Positions 1-5,290 of a stretch of DNA of 6,980 bases are shown here, one piece after another. The notes below the pieces were generated by a model. That model searched no databases, was not told the origin of the DNA, and saw only the letters and a list, made by a program, of their open reading frames with translations. The position numbers and the translations under genes were made by a program. Numbering within the stretch: position 1 is the first letter of the stretch; the number at the start of each line of letters is the position of its first letter. The DNA comes from Tidjanibacter sp. Its GTDB lineage: Bacteria; Bacteroidota; Bacteroidia; Bacteroidales; Rikenellaceae. The DNA lies in NCBI GenBank assembly GCA_017547065.1, contig JAFYRC010000279.1:1-6980 (forward strand), written 5' to 3'.

Positions 1-154
1 CAACTTCGACCGCACATGGGTGAGCACAATGAGCGACCTCGACTACGACGCGGAGATTTGTCGCAACATTTCGGTAGACATCCGTTATGTTCTCTTTGTG
101 ATTGACAAGATTGGAGGCGCAGGTTACCTCTTGGACGAGATGACAATCAAATAA
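1..154 (+). CDS. C-terminal fragment of an unidentified protein
   Basis: An open frame enters the window (first full codon at position 2) and stops with TAA at 152-154, giving the last 50 residues of a protein whose start lies outside. The final stretch alternates hydrophobic and polar residues and ends YLLDEMTIK. This resembles the last strands of jelly-roll or carbohydrate-binding-like domains in Bacteroidetes surface proteins, where a 'LDdv.i' strand often closes the sheet. That resemblance is weak and I do not assign a family. Codon use (CTC, GAC, AAC, CGC) matches the neighbouring genes. It converges on the lipid kinase gene, with a shared terminator just downstream. I am confident it is coding but not of its function. 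Confidence 0.7.
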   Translation, partial: NFDRTWVSTMSDLDYDAEICRNISVDIRYVLFVIDKIGGAGYLLDEMTIK

Positions 155-176
155 TCGCCCGTAGGAATACGGATGC

Positions 177-212
177 AAAAAAATGAGATCCGCCCAGGGC
201 GGTTCTCTTTTT
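177..212. terminator. Bidirectional intrinsic terminator between convergent genes
   Basis: An inverted repeat pairs 185-195 with 197-207: 11 bp with one mismatch and a GC-rich core (CCGCCC/GGGCGG). It is followed by five T (208-212) on the plus strand and preceded by seven A (177-183), which read as seven T on the minus strand. It can therefore stop the plus-strand gene ending at 154 and the minus-strand operon ending at 237. The formal loop is a single base, so the innermost pairs must open in the real RNA hairpin. Confidence 0.85.
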
Positions 213-236
213 ACATTCTATTTGTCTGCGTGCCGA

Positions 237-1175
237 TTAGGGAACGAGAATAGTCAACCTCTTGTCCTCAATCTCATAGCGCACGGGAGTGGTACCCAAT
301 GGCTCGCCATCAACCTCCACTTCGCGCACTTCGCTGGCACTCACCTCTACAACGCGACCCTGGTGGTGGTGCACCTTGTTCACGGAGTAGATCTTACCAT
401 CGTAGAGCCTGCCCACAACGGAGGCAATCTTCGGAGCCGACATCGTGTCAATCACGGTGCAGTCCATCAGGCCGTCGTCGGCAGTCGAAAGTGGCAACTG
501 CCTCATACCGCTACCGTTGTACTGGCCGATGCCAATAGCCACGCTCATAATCATGCCCTCGCGCACCTTCTCGCCGTTCACGCTCACAGCCATGTTGCAC
601 GACTTGTAGCCAAAGACAGACTTGGCGAGTTGCATCATATAGGCCAACTTACCATTCTTGCCCTTATCCTTCATTTGGCACACTTTCAGGTTCACGGCGG
701 CATCCATTCCGGCGCCCGATACGTTCACGCAGTAGCGACTCTCCTCCGAGCCACTGCGACCAACGTAGGTGGCCTTCACGACGTCCTGAGTGAAACTCTT
801 ACCTGCGGCAATCACATCCACCGCCTTCTCGTAGTCGGAGGGAATGCCATAGGTGCGAACCCAGTCGTTGCCGGTACCCATGGCAATCACACCCATGCGC
901 ACCTCCGTAGAAGGCACACAATGTTGGGTGAGAATACCATTGGCAACCTCATGGATGGTACCATCGCCACCCACAGCAATAAGGTTTCTGTATCCATCTT
1001 CCTCAATACCCCTGCGCACAAGCTCGATAGCGTGGAAACGGTGACCCGTAAACACGGTGTCGAACTCAATGCCTTTGGAGTAGAGCATTTGGGCTATTTT
1101 ATCCCAATCACGGCCGCATTTGCCACTGCCTGAAAGCAGATTGACAACTGCCAACCATCGGTTGTTCTGACTCAT
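237..1175 (-). CDS. Diacylglycerol kinase-family lipid kinase (YegS/DgkB-like)
   Basis: The 312-residue product is a soluble ATP-dependent lipid kinase of the DAGK catalytic family, expected to phosphorylate diacylglycerol or a related membrane lipid at the inner face of the cytoplasmic membrane. Visible motifs in order are the nucleotide-binding GGDGT (residues 69-73, followed by IHEVANG), GTGND (100-104), GAGMDAA (155-160), the GSGM...P...DDGLMD block (221-238), and VDGE near the C-terminus (288-291), which carries the acidic residue typical of the YegS/DgkB C-terminal domain. Length is normal for the family. The N-terminal loop reads NLLSGSGK, where most relatives have NP.aGsG, so the usual proline is missing. 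The start ATG lies 5 nt after the pepD stop codon, so the gene is the translationally close last member of the OMP-A-phoH-pepD operon. The exact lipid substrate cannot be read from sequence. Confidence 0.93.
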   Translation of the reverse strand: MSQNNRWLAVVNLLSGSGKCGRDWDKIAQMLYSKGIEFDTVFTGHRFHAIELVRRGIEEDGYRNLIAVGGDGTIHEVANGILTQHCVPSTEVRMGVIAMGTGNDWVRTYGIPSDYEKAVDVIAAGKSFTQDVVKATYVGRSGSEESRYCVNVSGAGMDAAVNLKVCQMKDKGKNGKLAYMMQLAKSVFGYKSCNMAVSVNGEKVREGMIMSVAIGIGQYNGSGMRQLPLSTADDGLMDCTVIDTMSAPKIASVVGRLYDGKIYSVNKVHHHQGRVVEVSASEVREVEVDGEPLGTTPVRYEIEDKRLTILVP

Positions 1176-1180
1176 TTATT

Positions 1181-2644
1181 CTATTTTTCGGGTGCGTGTT
1201 TGAGTGTGTAGCAGAGGTAGTTCCAGAACTTCTCCACCGAGACAATGTTAACCTTCTCGTCGGGCGAGTGGGGGTAGCAGATGGTGGGGCCAAACGAGAT
1301 CATATCCATCTTGGGATAGACACCGCCAATGATACCACACTCCAAACCTGCGTGGATTGCCATAACTGCGGGCTCCTTGCCATAGAGAGCCTTGTAACCC
1401 TCCTTCATGGTGTGCAGGATAGCCGAGTCGGGGTTGGGGTTCCAGCCGTCGTAGCCACCGGTGAGTTTCACGGTTGCGCCGGCCATCTCGAAGATGGTCT
1501 TCATCTGCAATGCGAGGTCCTCTTTCTCCGAGCGTACCGAGCTACGCAACAAGCTCAAAACGGTAAACTTACCCTTCTCCGATACCACCCTTGCGAGGTT
1601 GTTGGAGGTCTGCACGAGGCCAGCCATCGAGGGGCTCATTTTGGCCACGCCATTGGGGCAACCAACCACTGCGTCGATGAGGTCCTGGGTGTCGAAGATG
1701 TCGATGCACTTGCTGGGGCACTTCACGCCCACGGCCTTGAACGAAATGCTGTCCTCAATGCCCTTGAACTCCTCTTTGTAGATCTTCTCAAACCTCTTTA
1801 CGGCCGAGAGGAATTTTTTCTCATACTGTTTCAATACAGCCACGGTAGCGAATGCCTCCCTGGGAATAGCGTTACGCAAGCCACCGCCATCGATGTTGCA
1901 CAACAGCACGCCATATTTGTCCATGGTGTTTTTCAGGAAGCGGCACAAGAGTTTGTTGGCGTTGGCCCTCTGGAGGATAATCTCCATACCCGAGTGACCA
2001 CCCTTCAAGCCCTTAACCTCGAGCCTGTAACCACTGAAATCGCTCTTCAAGATGCGGCCGGTGCCATAGCGGAGTGTGGCGTTGAAGTCCAGACCGCCTG
2101 CGCAACCAACATACAACTCGCCCTCGGTCTCGGAGTCGAGGTTGAGCATAATCTCGCCCTTCAACTCGCCGGGTTTGAGGCCCATAGCGCCGTCCATACC
2201 GGTCTCCTCGGTGGCGGTGAAGAGTGCCTCAATGGGGCCGTGTACGAGGTCGGTAGCCTCCAATACTGCCATGATTGCTGCCAAACCGATACCGTTGTCG
2301 GCACCGAGTGTTGTGCCATCGGCAGTCACCCAGTCGCCATCAATGTAGGCCTGAATAGCGTCGGTGTCGAAGTTGAACACCTTGTCGGAGTTCTTCTGGG
2401 GCACCATATCAACGTGGGCCTGCAAAACGATGGTCTTGCGGTTCTCCATACCTGCGGTCGCGGGTTTGCGAACGATAATGTTGAGAGCCTCATCGAGAGT
2501 GTAGTCCAAGCCGAGCTTCTCCACAAAGTCGATGATGTATTTCCTTGCTGCCTCCTCGTTGTGCGAAGGGCGGGGACACTGTGTGAGTCCTGCAAAGTTT
2601 TTCCATACTCGCTGTGGTGCGAGTTCTGCGATATTCTTATTCAT
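1181..2644 (-). CDS. pepD: Aminoacyl-histidine dipeptidase / cytosolic non-specific dipeptidase, M20C
   Basis: The 487-residue product is a cytoplasmic dinuclear zinc peptidase that hydrolyses dipeptides, including X-His, releasing amino acids. All expected metal and catalytic residues are present: H77 and D79 in AHVDMV, the bridging D116 in LGADNGIG, the catalytic pair E146-E147 in TATEETGMDGA, D170 in LNLDSETEGE, and the C-terminal H459 in CYPHSPDEKV. GGHSGM (215-220) is the conserved lid-domain motif, and IHAGLECGIIGG precedes the last metal ligand. Length matches E. coli PepD (about 485). The gene lies 17 nt after phoH and 5 nt before the lipid kinase, on the same strand, with no terminator between. 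The start gives MNKNIAELAPQ, the usual family N-terminus. No TTA, CTA or TCA codon occurs anywhere in it. Confidence 0.97.
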   Translation of the reverse strand: MNKNIAELAPQRVWKNFAGLTQCPRPSHNEEAARKYIIDFVEKLGLDYTLDEALNIIVRKPATAGMENRKTIVLQAHVDMVPQKNSDKVFNFDTDAIQAYIDGDWVTADGTTLGADNGIGLAAIMAVLEATDLVHGPIEALFTATEETGMDGAMGLKPGELKGEIMLNLDSETEGELYVGCAGGLDFNATLRYGTGRILKSDFSGYRLEVKGLKGGHSGMEIILQRANANKLLCRFLKNTMDKYGVLLCNIDGGGLRNAIPREAFATVAVLKQYEKKFLSAVKRFEKIYKEEFKGIEDSISFKAVGVKCPSKCIDIFDTQDLIDAVVGCPNGVAKMSPSMAGLVQTSNNLARVVSEKGKFTVLSLLRSSVRSEKEDLALQMKTIFEMAGATVKLTGGYDGWNPNPDSAILHTMKEGYKALYGKEPAVMAIHAGLECGIIGGVYPKMDMISFGPTICYPHSPDEKVNIVSVEKFWNYLCYTLKHAPEK

Positions 2645-2661
2645 AGGTCTTTATGTGTTTT

Positions 2662-3648
2662 TTAGTTGTTGTCTGTGTTGTTGTCCTCCTCGTCTTCCTG
2701 CGAATGAACACCCTCGTGGCCGTCGAAAGCCTTCACGATGCGGCTCACCAAGGCGTGGCGGATGATGTCCTTACCCGAGAATCTTACAATTCCTATTCCA
2801 TCCACTCCGCTCAACAGCTCCAAAGCACTACCCAAGCCGGAGTCGCTCTTGCGTGGAAGGTCCACCTGTGTGAGGTCGCCCGTAACGATAAACTTCGCAT
2901 TGCGGCCCATACGGGTGAGGAACATCTTAATCTGCGGAAGAGTTGTGTTCTGCGCCTCGTCGAGAATGACGAAGGCGTTGTCCAACGTACGTCCTCTCAT
3001 GTAGGCCAGCGGTGCAATCTGCACCACACCCTCCTCCAAGAATTTTTGCAACTTGGCGGGCGGAATCATATCGTTCAGAGCGTCGTAGAGTGGTTGCAAA
3101 TAGGGGTCCAACTTCTCTTTCAGGTCGCCCGGCAGGAAACCCAAGCGCTCGCCAGCCTCCACCGCGGGGCGAGTGAGGATGATACGCTTGACCTCCTTGT
3201 TTTTCAGTGCACCCACGGCGAGGGCAATGGCGGTGTAGGTCTTACCACTACCCGCAGGGCCCACCGCAAACAGCAGGTCGTTTTGCTTGTAGAGCTCCAC
3301 GAGCTTGCGCTGATTCTCGGTGCGTGCCTTGACGATGAGTCCGTTGTTGCCATAGACAATCACGTCGGCAGGCATAATGCTTCCCTCTTCGGGCAGTCCG
3401 CCCTGGAAAATCTGGTTGATTACGCTGGGCGAAATGTGTCCATACTTGCCATAGTACTCCCCGAGGGCCACCACTCGGCCCTCCAAACGAGCTATCTCCT
3501 CCTCGGTACCAATTGCCTTGATAGCGTTGCCTCGGGCAACGATTTTCAGTTTAGGAAAGAGGTCGCAAATTCTGTTAAAATTAGAATTTGCGACCCCATA
3601 AAAGTCGAGAAGTTCAATACCTTCGATGGTTATGTTCCTCTCTGCCAT
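2662..3648 (-). CDS. phoH: PhoH-family ATPase (PhoL/YbeZ type)
   Basis: The 328-residue product is a cytoplasmic P-loop ATPase related to the N-terminal half of superfamily-1 helicases. PhoH/YbeZ proteins are linked to RNA metabolism and often to the rRNA endonuclease YbeY; the precise role is not settled. Visible features are an N-terminal domain with FPKLKIVARGN (31-41), Walker A GPAGSGKT (130-137), LTRPAVEAGERLGFLPGD (158-175), GRTLDNAFVILDEAQNTT with Walker B at 226-231, and FIVTGDLTQVDLP (253-265). The C-terminus is an acidic, asparagine-rich tail (DEEDNNTDNN). The gene follows OMP-A after 18 nt with no terminator, so it is probably co-transcribed with an outer-membrane protein. ybeY is not adjacent in this window. 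A perfect 13-bp inverted repeat lies within codons 18-30. The encoded residues there still fit the family pattern, so it is not an insertion. Confidence 0.97.
   Translation of the reverse strand: MAERNITIEGIELLDFYGVANSNFNRICDLFPKLKIVARGNAIKAIGTEEEIARLEGRVVALGEYYGKYGHISPSVINQIFQGGLPEEGSIMPADVIVYGNNGLIVKARTENQRKLVELYKQNDLLFAVGPAGSGKTYTAIALAVGALKNKEVKRIILTRPAVEAGERLGFLPGDLKEKLDPYLQPLYDALNDMIPPAKLQKFLEEGVVQIAPLAYMRGRTLDNAFVILDEAQNTTLPQIKMFLTRMGRNAKFIVTGDLTQVDLPRKSDSGLGSALELLSGVDGIGIVRFSGKDIIRHALVSRIVKAFDGHEGVHSQEDEEDNNTDNN
3561..3595. repeat. Perfect 13-bp inverted repeat inside phoH
   Basis: The arms 3561-3573 (GGTCGCAAATTCT) and 3583-3595 (AGAATTTGCGACC) are exact reverse complements around a 9-nt A/T-rich spacer. 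In the phoH mRNA this would fold into a 13-bp hairpin starting 54 nt into the coding sequence and 72 nt beyond the OMP-A stop. No T-run follows on either strand, so it does not look like an intrinsic terminator. It could be an mRNA stabiliser or processing site between OMP-A and phoH, a translational brake, or a protein-binding site. Confidence 0.9.
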
Positions 3649-3666
3649 AAATGCTTACGGCACAGA

Positions 3667-4296
3667 TTAGAACATTACACCAAGAGAAACGTACCAAGTG
3701 TTGGTCTCCTTGTTGATGTTATCGAAGTTGAAGAGCTCGCCAAACGAAGTGGGCTCCTCGTTCCAACCACCGATGTAGCGGAAGTCAACCATGATGAAGT
3801 TGAACAGGTCGATACCTACGCCTGCTGCCCAAGTGTAGGAAACATCGTTCCAGTTGATACCCTCGGGTTTAGCAGCACCTGCGAGTGCAGCGTTGGAGTT
3901 GAACTGAACAACGGGACCAGCCTGAACGCGAGCGTTGAACAAACCGAGGTCGAGACCTGCACCAGCCAATACGGGGATGCTAAACTGGTTAACGGTTACT
4001 TTGCTAACATCAAATTTGTCGTTTTTGAAAGTGCCTTTAGTCCAGTTGTACATCAACTCGGGCTGCAAGTGGAGCGAGAAGATGCCCATAGGAACGTTCA
4101 AACGGAACATCAAACCTGCGTTGTAACCAACGGCGTTGTCCCAAATGTTCTGCACATTGTCTGCAGTCAGGTCAAAATTCTCAGAAACGGAGGTCAAACC
4201 GGCTTTGGGACCAAACCAGAACCATTTGTGGCTCTGTGCATTAACGGTAGCAATACCCATTACCAGCACTGCCATTGCGAGAAGAAATTTTTTCAT
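3667..4296 (-). CDS. Small outer-membrane beta-barrel protein (OMP-A, PorT/OmpA-like barrel family)
   Basis: The 209-residue product has a signal peptide (MKK, a hydrophobic core, then VNA-Q with likely cleavage after A20). A compact antiparallel barrel follows: alternating strands such as IFSLHLQPELMYNW, FSIPVLAGAGLDLGLF and FIMVDFRYIGG, ending in the aromatic strand TWYVSLGVMF. The terminal phenylalanine fits the beta-signal recognised by the Bam assembly machinery. No OmpA-type peptidoglycan-binding domain is present, so this is a barrel only. I chose the ATG at 4294-4296 because it opens a canonical signal peptide; the longer in-frame extension to 4413 would bury it and overlap the promoter. 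It is a paralog of OMP-B upstream and the first gene of the operon containing phoH, pepD and the lipid kinase. Its ligand or physiological role cannot be inferred. Confidence 0.92.
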   Translation of the reverse strand: MKKFLLAMAVLVMGIATVNAQSHKWFWFGPKAGLTSVSENFDLTADNVQNIWDNAVGYNAGLMFRLNVPMGIFSLHLQPELMYNWTKGTFKNDKFDVSKVTVNQFSIPVLAGAGLDLGLFNARVQAGPVVQFNSNAALAGAAKPEGINWNDVSYTWAAGVGIDLFNFIMVDFRYIGGWNEEPTSFGELFNFDNINKETNTWYVSLGVMF

Positions 4297-4344
4297 AACA
4301 AAAAATATTTTAGGTTTAACTTGTTTTCTTTTGGGTACGAACAC

Positions 4345-4363
4345 AGCACACACCTTGTGTGCT
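4345..4363 (-). promoter_or_regulatory. 5' leader stem-loop of the OMP-A transcript
   Basis: A perfect 7-bp stem (AGCACAC/GTGTGCT) encloses a 5-nt loop, AAGGT in the mRNA. It starts about 8 nt after the end of the -7 element, so it would sit at or very near the 5' end of the mRNA, about 48 nt before the start codon. A 5'-terminal hairpin of this kind can stabilise abundant OMP mRNAs, as for E. coli ompA. Its core ACAAGGTGT also occurs in the OMP-B leader. Confidence 0.6.
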
Positions 4364-4371
4364 ATACACGA

Positions 4372-4379
4372 CAAAGATA
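4372..4379 (-). promoter_or_regulatory. Bacteroidetes -7 element for the OMP-A operon
   Basis: The minus strand reads TATCTTTG, an exact match to the Bacteroidetes sigma-ABfr -7 consensus TAnnTTTG, between the OMP-B terminator and the OMP-A start. A TTTG -33 element at the usual spacing of about 19-21 nt is not evident; the nearest TTTG (4414-4411) lies 31 nt away. The predicted transcript start is about 4365, giving a leader of roughly 70 nt. Confidence 0.6.
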
Positions 4380-4434
4380 TGAACTTTTCCTTAAAAGTGT
4401 ATCTCTTTTGCAAACTATTTTCGCATGAAGTGTT

Positions 4435-4487
4435 AAAAAATAAAAAAATAACTCTCCGAAGAAGTAGTCTAACCTCTCCGGAGAGTT
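4435..4487 (-). terminator. Intrinsic terminator of OMP-B
   Basis: Read on the minus strand, a 9-bp perfect stem pairs AACTCTCCG (4487-4479) with CGGAGAGTT (4458-4450) and runs straight into a T-rich tract (two runs of six or seven T, 4449-4435). It lies 37 nt past the OMP-B stop and upstream of the OMP-A promoter, so the two OMP genes should be separate transcripts. The loop is long (20 nt). The first arm also lies in a 12-bp palindrome, CTCTCCGGAGAG (4474-4485), that could compete for pairing. Confidence 0.8.
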
Positions 4488-4523
4488 GTAACTTTTGGCG
4501 AAAATGAGTGTTGCGGAGGCGGT

Positions 4524-5156
4524 TTAGAACATTACACCGACGCTCATATTCCAGCTTGTGGGCTGGCTGTTGATGCTCACTCCGTCAATAATCTTGGTGT
4601 CGCCACCAAAATTACCATTGTAGCGCACCTCGGCAATAATTCCGAGCACTTTCAAGCCCAAACCTGCGGTCCAAGTCATCTGCTTGTCGGCCTTGAAACT
4701 CTCCCACGCATTGACGAAATCCTCCTTGGTGAGATCCTTGAAGCCCTTCTCTTCGGCAACGGGGAACACGGGGCCTGCATTTACCCTCACGCTCACCAGG
4801 TCGCCAAGGCCAAACTCGGCACCAACCAACACGGGGAGGTCGATGTAGCGATGAGTTACGGGCTTGTCAATCACGTCCTTAATCGAAGGAATTTTGGAGT
4901 TGGTGTACTGCAACTCGGGCTGGATGTAGAGGGGCAGTTTGGGGAGATTGATGCGTGCGAAGACGTTACCAGTCCAACCCGTACCCTCGGCCGAGATGAT
5001 ATCCTTGATACCGTCAGTTGTGGTTGGCAACTGCTGGCTCGACGATATGATACCGAGGCGTCCGCCCACGTTGAGGAAACCGAGCAATCCATCACCTGCC
5101 ATTGCGCTGCTAATGGAGAGGGTAGCAACTGCTATTGCGAGTAGAATTTTTTTCAT
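4524..5156 (-). CDS. Small outer-membrane beta-barrel protein (OMP-B), paralog of OMP-A
   Basis: The 210-residue product has a signal peptide ending SSAMA-G (cleavage after A20). Its barrel strands align with OMP-A: LYIQPELQYT matches LHLQPELMYN, IDLPVLVGAEFGLG matches FSIPVLAGAGLDLG, VRVNAGPVFP matches ARVQAGPVVQ, MTWTAGLGLKV matches YTWAAGVGIDL, and both end in SLGVMF/SVGVMF. The loops between strands have diverged, so the pair is an old duplication. The start at 5154-5156 is preferred over the upstream in-frame ATG at 5252 because it begins the signal peptide and leaves the divergent promoter region free. It has its own -7 element and its own terminator, so it is probably monocistronic. 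Function beyond outer-membrane barrel is unknown. Confidence 0.92.
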   Translation of the reverse strand: MKKILLAIAVATLSISSAMAGDGLLGFLNVGGRLGIISSSQQLPTTTDGIKDIISAEGTGWTGNVFARINLPKLPLYIQPELQYTNSKIPSIKDVIDKPVTHRYIDLPVLVGAEFGLGDLVSVRVNAGPVFPVAEEKGFKDLTKEDFVNAWESFKADKQMTWTAGLGLKVLGIIAEVRYNGNFGGDTKIIDGVSINSQPTSWNMSVGVMF

Positions 5157-5178
5157 GATCTTGTCTATATTTCTGATT

Positions 5179-5191
5179 AAACACCTTGTTT
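5179..5191 (-). promoter_or_regulatory. 5' leader stem-loop of the OMP-B transcript
   Basis: A 5-bp perfect stem (AAACA/TGTTT) with a 3-nt loop AGG lies 7 nt after the -7 element and about 22 nt before the start codon. The stem is weak, but its core ACAAGGTGT is identical to the loop region of the OMP-A leader hairpin, which is why I list it. Confidence 0.4.
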
Positions 5192-5198
5192 TACGCCC

Positions 5199-5206
5199 CA
5201 AAGGTA
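5199..5206 (-). promoter_or_regulatory. Bacteroidetes -7 element for OMP-B
   Basis: The minus strand reads TACCTTTG, matching TAnnTTTG, with a predicted transcript start near 5193 and a leader of about 35-40 nt. A TTTG is present upstream (5222-5219), but the spacing is only 12 nt, so a standard -33 element is not convincing. Confidence 0.55.
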
Positions 5207-5224
5207 GCATAAATAATGCAAAAA

Positions 5225-5239
5225 TATACCTTCGGTATA
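5225..5239. repeat. Palindrome between the divergent OMP-B and der promoters
   Basis: TATACC (5225-5230) and GGTATA (5234-5239) are perfect inverted arms around TTC. The centre (5232) lies within about 1 nt of the midpoint between the two divergent -7 elements (5199-5206 and 5260-5267), and it occupies the place where both -33 elements would be expected. This is compatible with an operator or activator site serving both directions, but chance is possible for a 6-bp arm. Confidence 0.5.
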
Positions 5240-5259
5240 CGAATTTCGTCAAAGTTCGT

Positions 5260-5267
5260 TATCTTTG
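5260..5267 (+). promoter_or_regulatory. Bacteroidetes -7 element for der
   Basis: TATCTTTG exactly matches TAnnTTTG and lies 23 nt upstream of the der start codon, predicting a very short leader of about 18 nt. No TTTG -33 element is seen at the normal spacing. The octamer is identical to the OMP-A -7 element. Confidence 0.65.
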
Positions 5268-5290
5268 CACCCGAATTTAACGAAAAGATT

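Noticed and set aside
183..1133. A 316-codon plus-strand open frame opposite the lipid kinase gene
   Set aside because: Shadow frame in register with the kinase; it ends at the complement of the single TCA (codon 15), and its start lies next to the terminator.
1196..2665. A 489-codon plus-strand open frame opposite pepD
   Set aside because: Codon-register shadow of pepD, whose M20C catalytic residues are all present on the minus strand.
3561..3595. Intrinsic terminator interpretation of the phoH inverted repeat
   Set aside because: No T-run follows the stem on either strand, and termination here would cut off an intact phoH-pepD-kinase operon.
4297..4413. N-terminal extension of OMP-A to an upstream ATG
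   Set aside because: It would place 39 residues before a canonical signal peptide and make the -7 element and leader hairpin coding. The same argument rejects the extensions of OMP-B to 5252 and of der to 5216.
2653..4428. A 591-codon plus-strand open frame spanning phoH and OMP-A
   Set aside because: It is in exact codon register opposite both minus-strand genes, and it is open only because those genes use no TTA, CTA or TCA codons. Its translation has no recognisable domain, while the minus strand has clear PhoH motifs and a signal-peptide barrel.
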